Origin: CBDCFL01 sp965216135
Lineage (GTDB): Bacteria; Pseudomonadota; Alphaproteobacteria; Rhodobacterales; Rhodobacteraceae
NCBI GenBank assembly: GCA_965216135.1
Contig: CBDCFL010000019.1
Location: forward strand, 1 to 64,000
Direction of reading: 5' to 3'
Length of the DNA stretch: 64,000 nucleotides
The notes under the pieces are model-generated. The model worked only from the letters and a program-made list of their open reading frames with translations, was not told the DNA's origin and ran no database searches. Positions 8,262 through 17,145 of the stretch are shown here, one piece after another (positions within the stretch are counted from its first letter, which is position 1; each line of letters begins with the position of its first letter). Made by a program: the position numbers and the translations under genes.

Positions 8262-9306
8262 CGCCCGGCGTGACAGGCTGGAATTGTGTTCCACAGACTT
8301 CATCGTTGGCGGGCACGGATCGAACCCTTACAGTGCACCGCCAAGGGGGTGATGGTGCAACGTGAAAACCGCAAACTGGCCGCGATCGTTGCCGCCGACG
8401 TTGTCGGCTATTCGCGGCTGACAGGTCTGGACGAGGAAGGGACGCTGCGGGCGCTGCGGGCGCATCGAAGCGAGTTCATCGACCAGATGATCACCGATCA
8501 TGCCGGGCGAATTGCCAATACCGCCGGTGACAGCCTGCTGGTGGAATTTGCCAGCGTTGTTGACGCGGTGCGCTGTGCGGTGGCCCTTCAGACCGGGATG
8601 GCGGCGCGCAATACGGACATCGACAGCGACCGGCAAATCCGCTTTCGCATTGGCATCAACATCGGCGATGTGATCGCCCAGGGCGACGACATTTTGGGCG
8701 ACGGGGTCAATATCGCCGCTCGTCTGGAGGGGTTGAGCGAGCCGGGCGGGATATTGATGTCGGACGACGCCTATCGCCAAGTTCGCGCCCGCATCAAAGA
8801 CGATTTTGTAAGTGGCGGGCAGAAGTCGCTGAAAAACATCGCAGATCCGGTTGCGGTCTGGCGGTGGTCGAGCGGAGGCGGAGGCGAGACTGCTGTGGCC
8901 GCCCCCGATCCGCCTGTCCTGCCCGACAGGCCGTCGATTGTGGTGCTGCCGTTTGACAATATGAGCGGCGATGCAGAGCAGGAATATTTCAGCGACGGGA
9001 TCAGCGAGGATATCATCACCGATCTGTCCAAGGTCTCAGAACTGTTCGTCATCGCCCGCAGTTCGGCCTTTGCCTACAAAGGCAAGGCGGTGAACATTGC
9101 GGCGATCTGCGCCGAGCTTGGGGTGCGCTACGCGCTGGAGGGCAGCGTGCGCCGCGCCGCCAATCGGGTGCGCATCAACGCCCAGCTGATCGATGGGACA
9201 AGCGGCGGTCATCTGTGGGCCGAGCGCTTTGACCGCGAGCTGACCGACATTTTCGACGTGCAGGACGAGGTCACGCAAAAGATCGTCGCGGCCCTGAAGA
9301 TTGAAC

Positions 9307-10418
9307 CGTGCCTATCCGGTTGTCACCCACACCCACTACATCTAGGGTGCTCCCAGTCGCCCGAGTAAAGCTCGGCGTAAGTGGGAGCGGTGACATCGCC
9401 AGCGATTCCGAGCAGGGACCGGAAGGCGTTGAACGGGTAGAATCGCCTGTTGAAGCGGAATGTGAACTCGTTGAGGTAGGCTTGGAGGTGCTGGTGGCTC
9501 ACGCCGTGATGAATGCCACTCAGCCACGTCTTCAGGTTGGCGAAGACGAGATGAATGATCGGCAGATACTCCTCAGCGACCTGGGAGTTGCCTCGCTCGG
9601 CGACGGCGAGGTGTTTGTAGCCGCGCTTGGCGAGGCTGGTATAGCCGGACCAATCGTCGGTGATGACCGACGCACCCGAAGTAACGGCACCCTCGACAAA
9701 GCCGCAGAGCGATTCCGCGCTGCGGTCTGGCACGACAGCGAGTCGGACACGTCCGGCGTAGCGACCGCCCTTCCGCTTATCGAGCTTGGTTCCCGGCTTG
9801 CGCTGTCGCACTTCAACGGCGCTGGCGACAAGAAGCTTGTGGTGAACGCCCCGGCCCTTGCCGCGCGTGCGGCCGCCGACCCAGGTTTCGTCGACTTCGA
9901 CATGGTCGCAGGCCTCGCTGCCGATGCGGTCCTGATCCGGCCGAACCATACCAGCGCGGAGCTTGTGGAGGATCTGAAAGGCGGTTTCGTAACGGGAAAG
10001 CCCGACCTGGCGCTGGAACTGTGTGGCAGACATGCCGGGCGTCTGGCTGGCAACCAGATAGGCCGCCCAGAACCATACGCCCAGCGACGTATGGGAGCGC
10101 TCCATGACCGTCCCCGCCGTCAGCCCGGTGTCGCGGCGGCACTTTCGACAGCGCAAGACGCCGGGCCGGCTGGTGAAGCGGAACGGCTCTGCCGCCGTCT
10201 GGCAATGGGGGCAGACGAACCCGTCACCCCACCGCGCCTTCTCCAGGTAGGCGGCACAGGCCGCGTCATCCGGGAAAAGTCGTTGAAACTCGGGAAACGA
10301 CCGCGGAAACGAAAGGTCTTCGCGCTGCGGAACATCCATCCCCGCTTCGTCCGCCTCCCGAGCCACTCGACGCCACACCCTACATATAGTGGGTGTGGGT
10401 GACAACCGGATAGGCACG
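9307..10418 (-). mobile_element. IS1595-family element 2, copy a (1112 bp)
   Basis: Perfect terminal inverted repeats beginning CGTGCCTATCCGGTTGTCAC, flanked by the 8-bp direct repeat GATTGAAC at 9299-9306 and 10419-10426. The 8-bp duplication is typical of IS1595. Inserted in cyclase 3. The other copy is at 32593-33705 in the opposite orientation. Confidence 0.95.
9323..10339 (-). CDS. IS1595-family transposase (element 2, copy a)
   Basis: 338 residues from the ATG reading MDVPQREDLSFPRSF; the frame itself is open further upstream into the terminal repeat. The N-terminal zinc ribbon has CPHCQ and CRKCR pairs. The DDE-type core has HVEVDETWVGGRTRG, VITDDWSGYTSL and a motif near the end (HGVSHQHLQAYLNEFTFRFN). 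The stop lies in the inner part of the left repeat. Intact, in contrast to copy b, so this copy could serve both. Confidence 0.92.
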   Translation of the reverse strand: MDVPQREDLSFPRSFPEFQRLFPDDAACAAYLEKARWGDGFVCPHCQTAAEPFRFTSRPGVLRCRKCRRDTGLTAGTVMERSHTSLGVWFWAAYLVASQTPGMSATQFQRQVGLSRYETAFQILHKLRAGMVRPDQDRIGSEACDHVEVDETWVGGRTRGKGRGVHHKLLVASAVEVRQRKPGTKLDKRKGGRYAGRVRLAVVPDRSAESLCGFVEGAVTSGASVITDDWSGYTSLAKRGYKHLAVAERGNSQVAEEYLPIIHLVFANLKTWLSGIHHGVSHQHLQAYLNEFTFRFNRRFYPFNAFRSLLGIAGDVTAPTYAELYSGDWEHPRCSGCG

Positions 10419-11074
10419 GATTGAACTTAGCCCAGCGGAAAAATCGCTGATCAGCGGCAGTGGGACACGCAATGTGGCGGCGCACGACAATTTCATGAAA
10501 GGGCGCGAGTTGTTGTTTGGCGTGGTGAGCGATGGGCAGATGTTTGAGGCAGCCAAGACCTATTTTCAAAACGCCATTGATCTGGATGCTGACTATTCAA
10601 CTGCGTATGCAGGTTTGGCGATGGCCCATATGTTCGATTTTCAAAACGGCTGGTCGGGCTCCGGCGTCGTGGCGCGCGACAAGGCCGAGCAATTGTCGGA
10701 ACTGGCGATCACCAAGGACAATGACGACTTTTTTGCCCATTATGTAGCAGCCGTGGTGGCAATGTTCAAAAATGACCTGGATCGTACCGCAACCGAGGCA
10801 GACAAATCCCTAAAACTTAACCCAATTTCGGCTTGGCGATCAATGCCCGCGGTATTGTCAGCGTATATTCGGGCGTGCCGCTCAGAGCGATACCCGACAT
10901 CGAGGCGGCGATGCGGCTGGACCCGGCGGGGCGCGAGCGGTACCTGCAATTTCTGGGCACCGCCTATTTCGTGGCGCGCGATTATGAGCGCGCGGCGGAA
11001 TTATTCCGCGAGCGCGTCGCGCTTAATCCGATCACCGATCTGGGGCGGTCGTTCCTGGCCTCGGCGCTGGGTCA

Positions 11075-11643
11075 TACCAACGGTCGATCGCGCTTAAGGT
11101 TGTTCCAGGCTTCCGTAGGATTTGAAGATCCGGTTCGACAACCAGTTGTCGCGCATGAATTGCCAGACATTCTCCACCGGGTTCAACTCGGGCGATCGTG
11201 GCGGCAGCGCCAGGACGGTGATGTTGTCGGGGATCGCCAGCTTGGGCGTCAAGTGCCAACCGGCCTGATCGACGATCAGCACCGCATGGGCGCCGGGATC
11301 GACGGCGGCACTGATCTCGATGAGGTGCGCCGCCATGGCGTCGGTGTCGCACCAGGGCATGACCAGCCCGGCGCCTTTCCCCTTCGCGGGACAGATCGCG
11401 CCGAAGATATAGGCCCATTCGGTGCGCTGGTCGCGGGGCGCCCGCGGGCGCGTGCCACGTCTGGCCCATCGGCGTGTGAGCTTATTCTTCTGGCCGATGC
11501 GGGCTTCATCTTGCCACCACAGCTCTATCTCGACGCCTTTCGGGAGCCTCGCCCGGATCTTCGCCAGTTCGGCGGGGAAGTTTTTTTTAAAAGCCTCGAC
11601 GGCCAGCTCGTTTTGCGCGTAGTGGCGCGGCCGCGCCGAGATC
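11075..11643 (-). mobile_element. IS630 type C, fragment (copy 1)
   Basis: One terminal end survives (TACCAACGGTCGATC at 11075, next to TCA). The coding part corresponds to the transposase C-terminal two-thirds (AFKKNFPAELAKIRARLPKG, then WWQDEARIGQKNKLTRRWAR) and includes an A8 tract. Compared with copy 2 at 24267 it lacks the first half of the gene and has lost the transposase C-terminus (FKSYEDIVALCCHAW is replaced by FKSYGSLEQP). The fragment is flanked by a 39-bp direct repeat of host sequence (11036-11074 and 11649-11687). It cannot transpose by itself. Confidence 0.85.
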
Positions 11644-11869
11644 ACGAGCGATCTGGGGCGGTCGTTCCTGGCCTCGGCGCTGGGTCAGATCGGCGAGGCG
11701 GTTGAGGCGCGCAAGGTTTGGGACGAGCTGATGCAGATCAACCCGGATTATTCGCAGGGAGAACATCTGGCCCGGCTGCCGTTCAAAAATGATGCTGACA
11801 GAACGCCGTTCAGCGAAGGCTTGGTCAAGGCCGGGATTCTCGCATAGGCCGAAAGCGCGGCGCAGATGA

Positions 11870-12340
11870 TTACGCCGCCGTAAACACCAAACTCACCCCG
11901 TTCAGGCAGTGGCGTTTGCCGGTGGGTGCCGGGCCGTCGTTGAAGATATGGCCGAAATGGCTGCCGCAGCGGCGGCAGTGCACCTCGGTGCGCACCCGGA
12001 GCAGGAAGCGGTCGTCTTTGGTTCTGACGGCGTCCGGCAGGGATTGCCAGAAGCTGGGCCAGCCGGTGCGGCTGTCGAATTTGTGGTCCGAGGCATAGAC
12101 CGCCAGATCGCAACCCCGGCAATGATAGGTGCCCTCGGCCCAGAGCTTGTCGAGCGGGCTGGAGCCGGCGCGTTCGGTGCCGTCGCGGCGCATGACTTTG
12201 AACTGCGCCTTGGTCAGCATGGCCTGCCATTCGCTATCGCTGCGGGTAATTTCAAATGACTCCTGTGCGCCGAGCGTGCCGGGCAGAGCCATGACAGCCG
12301 CAGTGGCCGCACTGGTCTGCAAAAAATCGCGCCGTTTCAT
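11870..12340 (-). CDS. msrB: Peptide-methionine (R)-S-oxide reductase, exported
   Basis: 156 residues. A Tat-type signal (MKRRDFLQTSAATAAVMALP) shows export. The MsrB domain follows with zinc ligands in YHCRGCD and CRRCGSHFGH and the catalytic Cys in KRHCLNGV. The enzyme reduces methionine-R-sulfoxide in proteins, here in the periplasm. The start at 12340 is chosen because it begins the signal sequence; the open frame runs upstream to 12496 without a signal. It sits alone, convergent with cyclase 3. Confidence 0.92.
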   Translation of the reverse strand: MKRRDFLQTSAATAAVMALPGTLGAQESFEITRSDSEWQAMLTKAQFKVMRRDGTERAGSSPLDKLWAEGTYHCRGCDLAVYASDHKFDSRTGWPSFWQSLPDAVRTKDDRFLLRVRTEVHCRRCGSHFGHIFNDGPAPTGKRHCLNGVSLVFTAA

Positions 12341-12703
12341 CCATGTGCTCCTGACATTTCGGGTCTGTCGCGCACTTAGATAACTGCGATCGGACATCCG
12401 CGATATGGCACTCAGCCGATCGTGAACAGAGTTCAGAAATGTGACAGAGGCGGATTTTCCGGCAACATTTGCGCAATCCGGCCTAGGTTTCGGCAAATTG
12501 TCCTGTTAGCGGTGGCAGCCACGGGGTTTGCGGCTGCAGGCCGATCCGGCGGGCAATCGATCTTTGATCTGCCCCCAAGCGCGCCGAACAGCCGCGATAA
12601 ATTGCCAACGCACCTTGCGTTGACCTTACCCCTATTATCGCTCAATAGAGGCACGGATTTGACCCCGGCCAATGTGCCATTAGGCAAACATCGAAAGACG
12701 ATC
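12341..12703. other. Divergent intergenic region, msrB / cobS
   Basis: About 360 bp. It must hold the msrB and cobS promoters. I see no cobalamin riboswitch-like conserved box and no clear hairpin, so cobS control cannot be deduced. Confidence 0.4.
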
Positions 12704-13687
12704 ATGGCAGACGGCACGATGGACACGACCCACAAACCCACCGAAGAAATCTCGGTGCGCGAAACCTTTGGCATCGACACCGATTTGGTGGTCAAGGGAT
12801 TTGGCGAAAGTTCGGACCGGGTGCCGCTGTTTGACGCGACCTACAAGTTCGACCCGGATACGACGCTGGCGATCCTGGCCGGGTTTTCGCACAACCGCCG
12901 CCTGATCATCCAGGGCTATCACGGCACCGGCAAATCGACCCATATCGAACAGGTCGCGGCGCGGCTGAACTGGCCCTGCGTGCGGGTCAATCTGGACAGC
13001 CACATCAGCCGCATCGACCTCATCGGCAAGGACGCGATTACGCTGCGCGACGGCAAGCAGGTGACCGAGTTTCATGAGGGCATCCTGCCCTGGGCCCTGC
13101 GTAATGCGACAGCGCTGGTGTTTGATGAATATGACGCCGGGCGTCCCGATGTGATGTTCGTCATTCAACGGGTGCTGGAACATGACGGCAAGCTGACGCT
13201 CTTGGATCAGAACGAGATCATCACGCCGCATCCAAACTTCCGGCTGTTTGCGACGTCCAACACCGTCGGGCTGGGCGATACGACGGGCCTTTATCACGGG
13301 GTGCAGCAGATCAACCAGGCGCAGATGGACCGCTGGTCAATGGTGGCGACGCTGAACTACCTTTCCCACGACGCCGAGACCATGATCGTGTTGTCCAAGA
13401 ACCCGACCTACAACACCGAGAAGGGGCGCAAGACGATCGCCCAGATGGTGACCGTGGCCGATCTGACGCGGACGGCGTTCATGAACGGTGACTTGTCTAC
13501 GGTGATGTCGCCGCGAACGGTGATCAACTGGGCCCAGAATGCGACGATCTTCCGGTCGATCGGATATGCGTTCCGCCTGACATTCTTAAACAAATGCGAC
13601 GAGCTGGAGCGCCAAACCGTGGCGGAGTTTTACCAGCGCTGTTTTGACGAGGAACTGCCGGAGAGCGCGGCGAGTGCGGCGGGGTGA
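12704..13687 (+). CDS. cobS: Aerobic cobaltochelatase subunit CobS
   Basis: 327 residues, the normal CobS length. It is the AAA+ ATPase subunit of the CobNST complex that inserts cobalt into hydrogenobyrinic acid a,c-diamide in the aerobic cobalamin pathway. The Walker A is GYHGTGKST (residues 71-79) and the Walker B is LVFDEYD (about 138-144). RLFATSNTVGLGDTTGLY forms the sensor region. The ATG at 12704 gives the typical N-terminus (MADGTMDTTHKPTEEISV). cobT follows after a 1.2-kb gap that holds an opposed oxygenase gene. Confidence 0.97.
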   Translation: MADGTMDTTHKPTEEISVRETFGIDTDLVVKGFGESSDRVPLFDATYKFDPDTTLAILAGFSHNRRLIIQGYHGTGKSTHIEQVAARLNWPCVRVNLDSHISRIDLIGKDAITLRDGKQVTEFHEGILPWALRNATALVFDEYDAGRPDVMFVIQRVLEHDGKLTLLDQNEIITPHPNFRLFATSNTVGLGDTTGLYHGVQQINQAQMDRWSMVATLNYLSHDAETMIVLSKNPTYNTEKGRKTIAQMVTVADLTRTAFMNGDLSTVMSPRTVINWAQNATIFRSIGYAFRLTFLNKCDELERQTVAEFYQRCFDEELPESAASAAG

Positions 13688-14189
13688 AATGGGCGCAGGC
13701 GCGTGACATTGCACAATAGAAGAATTTATAGCGCCTAATGCAGTTTGCTCATGATCTGGCTCACATCTCGTCCCGGGCGCGGGTCCACTCGCATCGCAGC
13801 GCGCCATACCTCTTGGAACGTCACGCGCCACATTAGGGCAGCGCCAGACCGGGGCGGGCGCGTCTGACGGTGACGGTCTGCGCTTTATGGTGACGCCACG
13901 CCTTCCTTTTGTTCGGGTGTGCAGGTGGTGACGACGCGCCCGACCACCCGGGCGGTCGGGCGCTGCCCGGGCCGCTACGCGGCTGTTGCCGGGCATGGCC
14001 AAATACCTCACACCCGCACCCGTCAGGGAACTGATCCGGGATCCCCACGCTGCGCCGAAGTCCCGCTCCCGCGAACCGCGCTGTCCGGCGGCGTGTGTCG
14101 TGCTTGTTCCGGGTTTGGGCCGCGCCGGCGTGGAGCGAATGCGCGCCTGACCCAGATCCAAAGCAAGCCGCATTAGTTGGCAATGTGAT
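13688..14189. other. 500-bp region without a supported gene; GC-rich hairpin
   Basis: No reading frame here has recognisable protein features. It contains a perfect 10-bp hairpin at 13936-13963 (GCGCCCGACC / GGTCGGGCGC, 8-nt loop) with no T-run after it. The hairpin may be a REP-like element or an RNA structure. Confidence 0.4.
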
Positions 14190-14782
14190 TTAACGATTTG
14201 CCTTCGGCCGCGTCATGATCTCCGGCACCGCTGATTTCGACGACTTTTGCAGCTTGATGTCCCACGACAGAGTGACGCGGGGTTTCTCACCCAGATAAGG
14301 CATCACCATGTGCACCGCCATCGCGGGGAACAGCACCATGGTGCCAGCCACGATCTTGGGGCCGACGGTGTGGACATGAAGCCCTTTTGCTGGCGGCAGC
14401 AGGGTTCCATGCGCGGGTCGGCGAACATGAACTGGCCGTCATTGGTGGCCAGTGTTTCACCCGGCTCGAGCATGTACAGCACGCTGGCGGCGTTGCCGAT
14501 ATGGCTGTGCGGCAGGACAAAATTTCCGCGCACATAAATGCTGGCCCAGCTCGCATCCAGATAGCCGCTGGTGTTGACGAATTTGCGAAAAAACGCCAGC
14601 GCGCGGGCGTTGATCAGCCGGGCCTCGGGCGTGTTCCAGGTTTCGATGTCATAGACCTTGACCGCATTGAACCCGGTGGCGTCGTCAAAATGATGTGAAA
14701 GTTTGCGATCTGCACCGCGTGACAAAACCGTTTCGAGCAATGTGACGGAATAATCGGCGTGATCGGCAAAATCGGTCACCAT
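14190..14782 (-). pseudogene. Putative 2OG-Fe(II) oxygenase, frameshifted
   Basis: Frame one (from about 14782, MVTDFADHADYSVTLLETVL) contains WASIYVRGNFVLPHSHIGN, with a His-x-His-like metal motif, then GETLATNDGQFMFADPRMEP. One missing base in the C-run near 14408 throws it out of frame. The other frame continues GLHVHTVGPKIVAGTMVLFP and on to KPRVTLSWDIKLQK, the double-stranded beta-helix end, with the stop at 14190-14192. The pattern fits the small putative 2OG-Fe(II) oxygenase family (TIGR02466-like). The open frame reaches 14941, overlapping cobT, but the internal ATG is more plausible. Confidence 0.6.
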
Positions 14783-14932
14783 CACATCGGTTTTGGCCCA
14801 TTTCCGCGCCACCTGACCCTTGGGCCAGACACCATCGATCGTTGGTTTCCCGGATTTGGCCAGCCTTGATTTCCCCCCGGCACCGGTTTGCCCGATCTTG
14901 CACGGGGCCTGCGCAAATGGTTTATCGCTGGT

Positions 14933-16810
14933 ATGAAGCAAAACGACAACCCTGCTGACCCGTTCAAGAAAGCCCTGGCCGAGGCAACGAAAGTCATGGC
15001 CGACGATCCCGAGTTGACCGTCAGCTTTTCGGTTGATCCCCCGGGGATGAGCGCGGATACGATCCGTCTGCCGCAGGTCAGCCGCAGGTTGGCAAAATCA
15101 GAGGTGCTGTTGGCGCGCGGCACGGCGGACGCGCTGGCGCTGCAAAAGAAGCACCACGACCCCGCAACAGGCGCGCGTTATGCGCCCGAGGGGCAGCTGG
15201 CGCGCGACATCTATCAGGCGATGGAAGAAGCCCGCTGCCAGGTGGTGCGCGCGCGCTCGATGCCCGGCACCGTAGGCAATATCGACGCCAAAATCGGACA
15301 TGAGGCCGAACGCAAGGGCTATGAGCAAATCCGCCAGGCCAGCGACGCACCACTGGCGGCGGCGGCGGGCTATCTGGTGCGCCATCTGGCGACCGGGCGC
15401 GACCTGCCGGGGGGGGCGGCCAACGTCATGGAGCTGTGGCGCGGGTTCATGGAGGACCAGGCAAGCGAGACCTTCGAAAACCTTGGTGATGTATTGGCCG
15501 ATCAGGCCGAATTTGCGCGTTTTGCCCGCCAGGTCATCGCTGATTTCGGCTATGGCGATCAGCTGGGTGATGATCCCGATGCCCGCGACGACGAGGCCGA
15601 AAATGACGCCGCTGACGACGGCGAAGACGACCAGGATCAGAGCGGCGAGGACGATCAGGACGACCCCGGTGACGCCGAGGCCGACCCGGAGCAATCCCAA
15701 GACGACAGCATGGACGCCGCCGAGGCGCAGGTGTCGATGGACGAGCTGGCCGATCAGGACGATGCCGACCAGGCGCAGATGCCCGAAGGCGAGGCGCCGA
15801 TGGAACCGCCGCCGCCTGCCCCGCATTCCGATGCCGACCCGAACTATCAGGTGTATCTGATTGACTTCGATGAAGAAATTGCTGCAGAAGACCTGGCCGA
15901 ACCGGCCGAGCTGGAACGCCTGCGCGCCTATCTGGATCAGCAGCTGGAACCGCTGAAAGGCGCGGTTTCGCGGCTGGCCAATAAATTGCAAAGGCGGTTG
16001 CAGGCCCAGCAGAACCGCAGTTGGGAATTTGACCGCGAAGAAGGCATTTTGGACGCCGGGAGGCTGGCCCGAGTGGTGGCCAACCCGACCACGCCGTTGT
16101 CGTTCAAGGTCGAGAAAGACACCGAGTTTCGCGACACGGTGGTGACGCTGTTGCTGGACAATTCCGGCTCGATGCGCGGTCGCCCGATCTCAATCGCGGC
16201 GATCTGCGCCGATGTTCTGGCCCGCACCCTGGAACGCTGTCAGGTCAAGGTGGAAATCCTCGGCTTTACCACGCGGGCCTGGAAAGGCGGGCAGGCGCGC
16301 GAGCGCTGGCTGAGCGAAGGGCGCGAACAGCAGCCCGGACGGCTGAACGATCTGCGCCACATCATCTATAAATCCGCCGATACGCCGTGGCGGCGGACGC
16401 GCGAACATCTGGGCCTGATGATGAAAGAGGGCTTGCTGAAAGAAAACATCGATGGCGAGGCGCTGGAGTGGGCGCACCGGCGCACGGTCTGCCGCAACGA
16501 GGCGCGCAAGATCCTGATGGTGATTTCCGACGGGGCGCCGGTGGATGATTCAACTTTGTCCATTAACCCCGCCAATTATCTGGAAAAACACCTGCGCAAC
16601 GTGATCGCGATGGTGGAAAAACGCCGCGCGGTCGAGCTGATCGCGATCGGCATCGGCCACGACGTGACGCGCTATTATGAGCGCGCGGTGACGATTACGG
16701 ATGTTGAACAGCTGGCCGGGGCGATGACTGAACAGCTGGCCGGGCTGTTTGACAATGATCCGCGGGCAAGGGCGCGGATGATGGGGATGAAAAAGGCAAC
16801 AGGGTTTTAG
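14933..16810 (+). CDS. cobT: Aerobic cobaltochelatase subunit CobT
   Basis: 625 residues. The N-terminal region is CobT-specific. A long acidic linker (about residues 215-290, with runs such as DDEAENDAADDGEDDQDQ) follows, as is typical. The C-terminal von Willebrand A domain has a MIDAS motif (LLLDNSGSMRG, about residue 405) and VISDGAPVDDSTL. CobT works with CobS to drive CobN. The start at 14933 (MKQNDNPADPFKKAL) matches the family; an upstream in-frame start at 14888 is less likely. Intact. Confidence 0.97.
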   Translation: MKQNDNPADPFKKALAEATKVMADDPELTVSFSVDPPGMSADTIRLPQVSRRLAKSEVLLARGTADALALQKKHHDPATGARYAPEGQLARDIYQAMEEARCQVVRARSMPGTVGNIDAKIGHEAERKGYEQIRQASDAPLAAAAGYLVRHLATGRDLPGGAANVMELWRGFMEDQASETFENLGDVLADQAEFARFARQVIADFGYGDQLGDDPDARDDEAENDAADDGEDDQDQSGEDDQDDPGDAEADPEQSQDDSMDAAEAQVSMDELADQDDADQAQMPEGEAPMEPPPPAPHSDADPNYQVYLIDFDEEIAAEDLAEPAELERLRAYLDQQLEPLKGAVSRLANKLQRRLQAQQNRSWEFDREEGILDAGRLARVVANPTTPLSFKVEKDTEFRDTVVTLLLDNSGSMRGRPISIAAICADVLARTLERCQVKVEILGFTTRAWKGGQARERWLSEGREQQPGRLNDLRHIIYKSADTPWRRTREHLGLMMKEGLLKENIDGEALEWAHRRTVCRNEARKILMVISDGAPVDDSTLSINPANYLEKHLRNVIAMVEKRRAVELIAIGIGHDVTRYYERAVTITDVEQLAGAMTEQLAGLFDNDPRARARMMGMKKATGF

Positions 16811-16825
16811 GGTCACTGCGCCGGA

Positions 16826-17143
16826 TCAGGCGGCCAGAGCATTCATCGTCACCCGGTTGTCAACCATCTTACAAGCTTCGGCCACATGCTTTAGAAAAAG
16901 ATCCGGCGTCATCCAGTATTGTGCAAACACACCGCGCCGGCACCGGCGGATAAGCCCAAGCCTTTCCATTTCCCGCAGGTGATGGACAAGTGACGAATCT
17001 GCGATGCCAACAATAGCCTGTAATTCCTGATAGGTCATGCGTCGGCCCCCGGCCTTAGCAAGCAACTGGAATATCCGCACGCGGCGGGGATGGGAAAGAC
17101 CCTTGAAACAGCGGGCGATTGCATCCTGATCAGTTTGGGGCAT
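16826..17143 (-). CDS. ArsR-type winged-helix regulator
   Basis: 105 residues: MPQTDQDAIARCFKGLSHPR, then VRIFQLLAKAGG, the recognition helix region (YQELQAIVGIADSSLVHHLR) and the wing. It lacks an obvious CxC metal site of the ArsR type, so the ligand is unknown. The IS630-A1 copy enters immediately upstream: its TAA duplication overlaps the T of the start codon. The gene has therefore lost its native promoter and ribosome site. Expression would depend on read-through or on sequence inside the IS. Confidence 0.8.
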   Translation of the reverse strand: MPQTDQDAIARCFKGLSHPRRVRIFQLLAKAGGRRMTYQELQAIVGIADSSLVHHLREMERLGLIRRCRRGVFAQYWMTPDLFLKHVAEACKMVDNRVTMNALAA

Positions 17144-17145
17144 AA

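Larger units (their letters stand above)
8352..11847 (+). pseudogene. Class III cyclase 3 with TolB-like and TPR regions, broken by two IS and a frameshift
   Basis: The reading frame can be followed in pieces. 8352-9306 has a cyclase domain (VAADVVGYSRLTG, NTAGDSLLVEFA, LGDGVNIAARLEG) and the TolB-like segment (RPSIVVLPFDNMSGDAEQEY, then YALEGSVRRAANRVRINAQL). IS1595-2 copy a follows (9307-10418). Then 10427 to about 10828 has TPR helices. A 1-bp loss near 10828 moves to the frame reading FGLAINARGIVSVYSGVPLR, up to 11074. An IS630-C fragment follows (11075-11643), and the tail 11649-11847 ends QINPDYSQ...LVKAGILA. The restored protein would be a usual alphaproteobacterial cyclase-TPR protein of roughly 600 residues. 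ATG 8352 is taken as the start. Confidence 0.8.

Noticed and set aside
12341..12703. Cobalamin riboswitch before cobS
   Set aside because: I looked for a B12-box-like conserved segment and saw none.
15098..15991. 297-codon minus-strand open frame
   Set aside because: Antisense to the acidic linker of cobT; GAC/GAG-rich sense codons give an open, hydrophobic-looking reverse frame.
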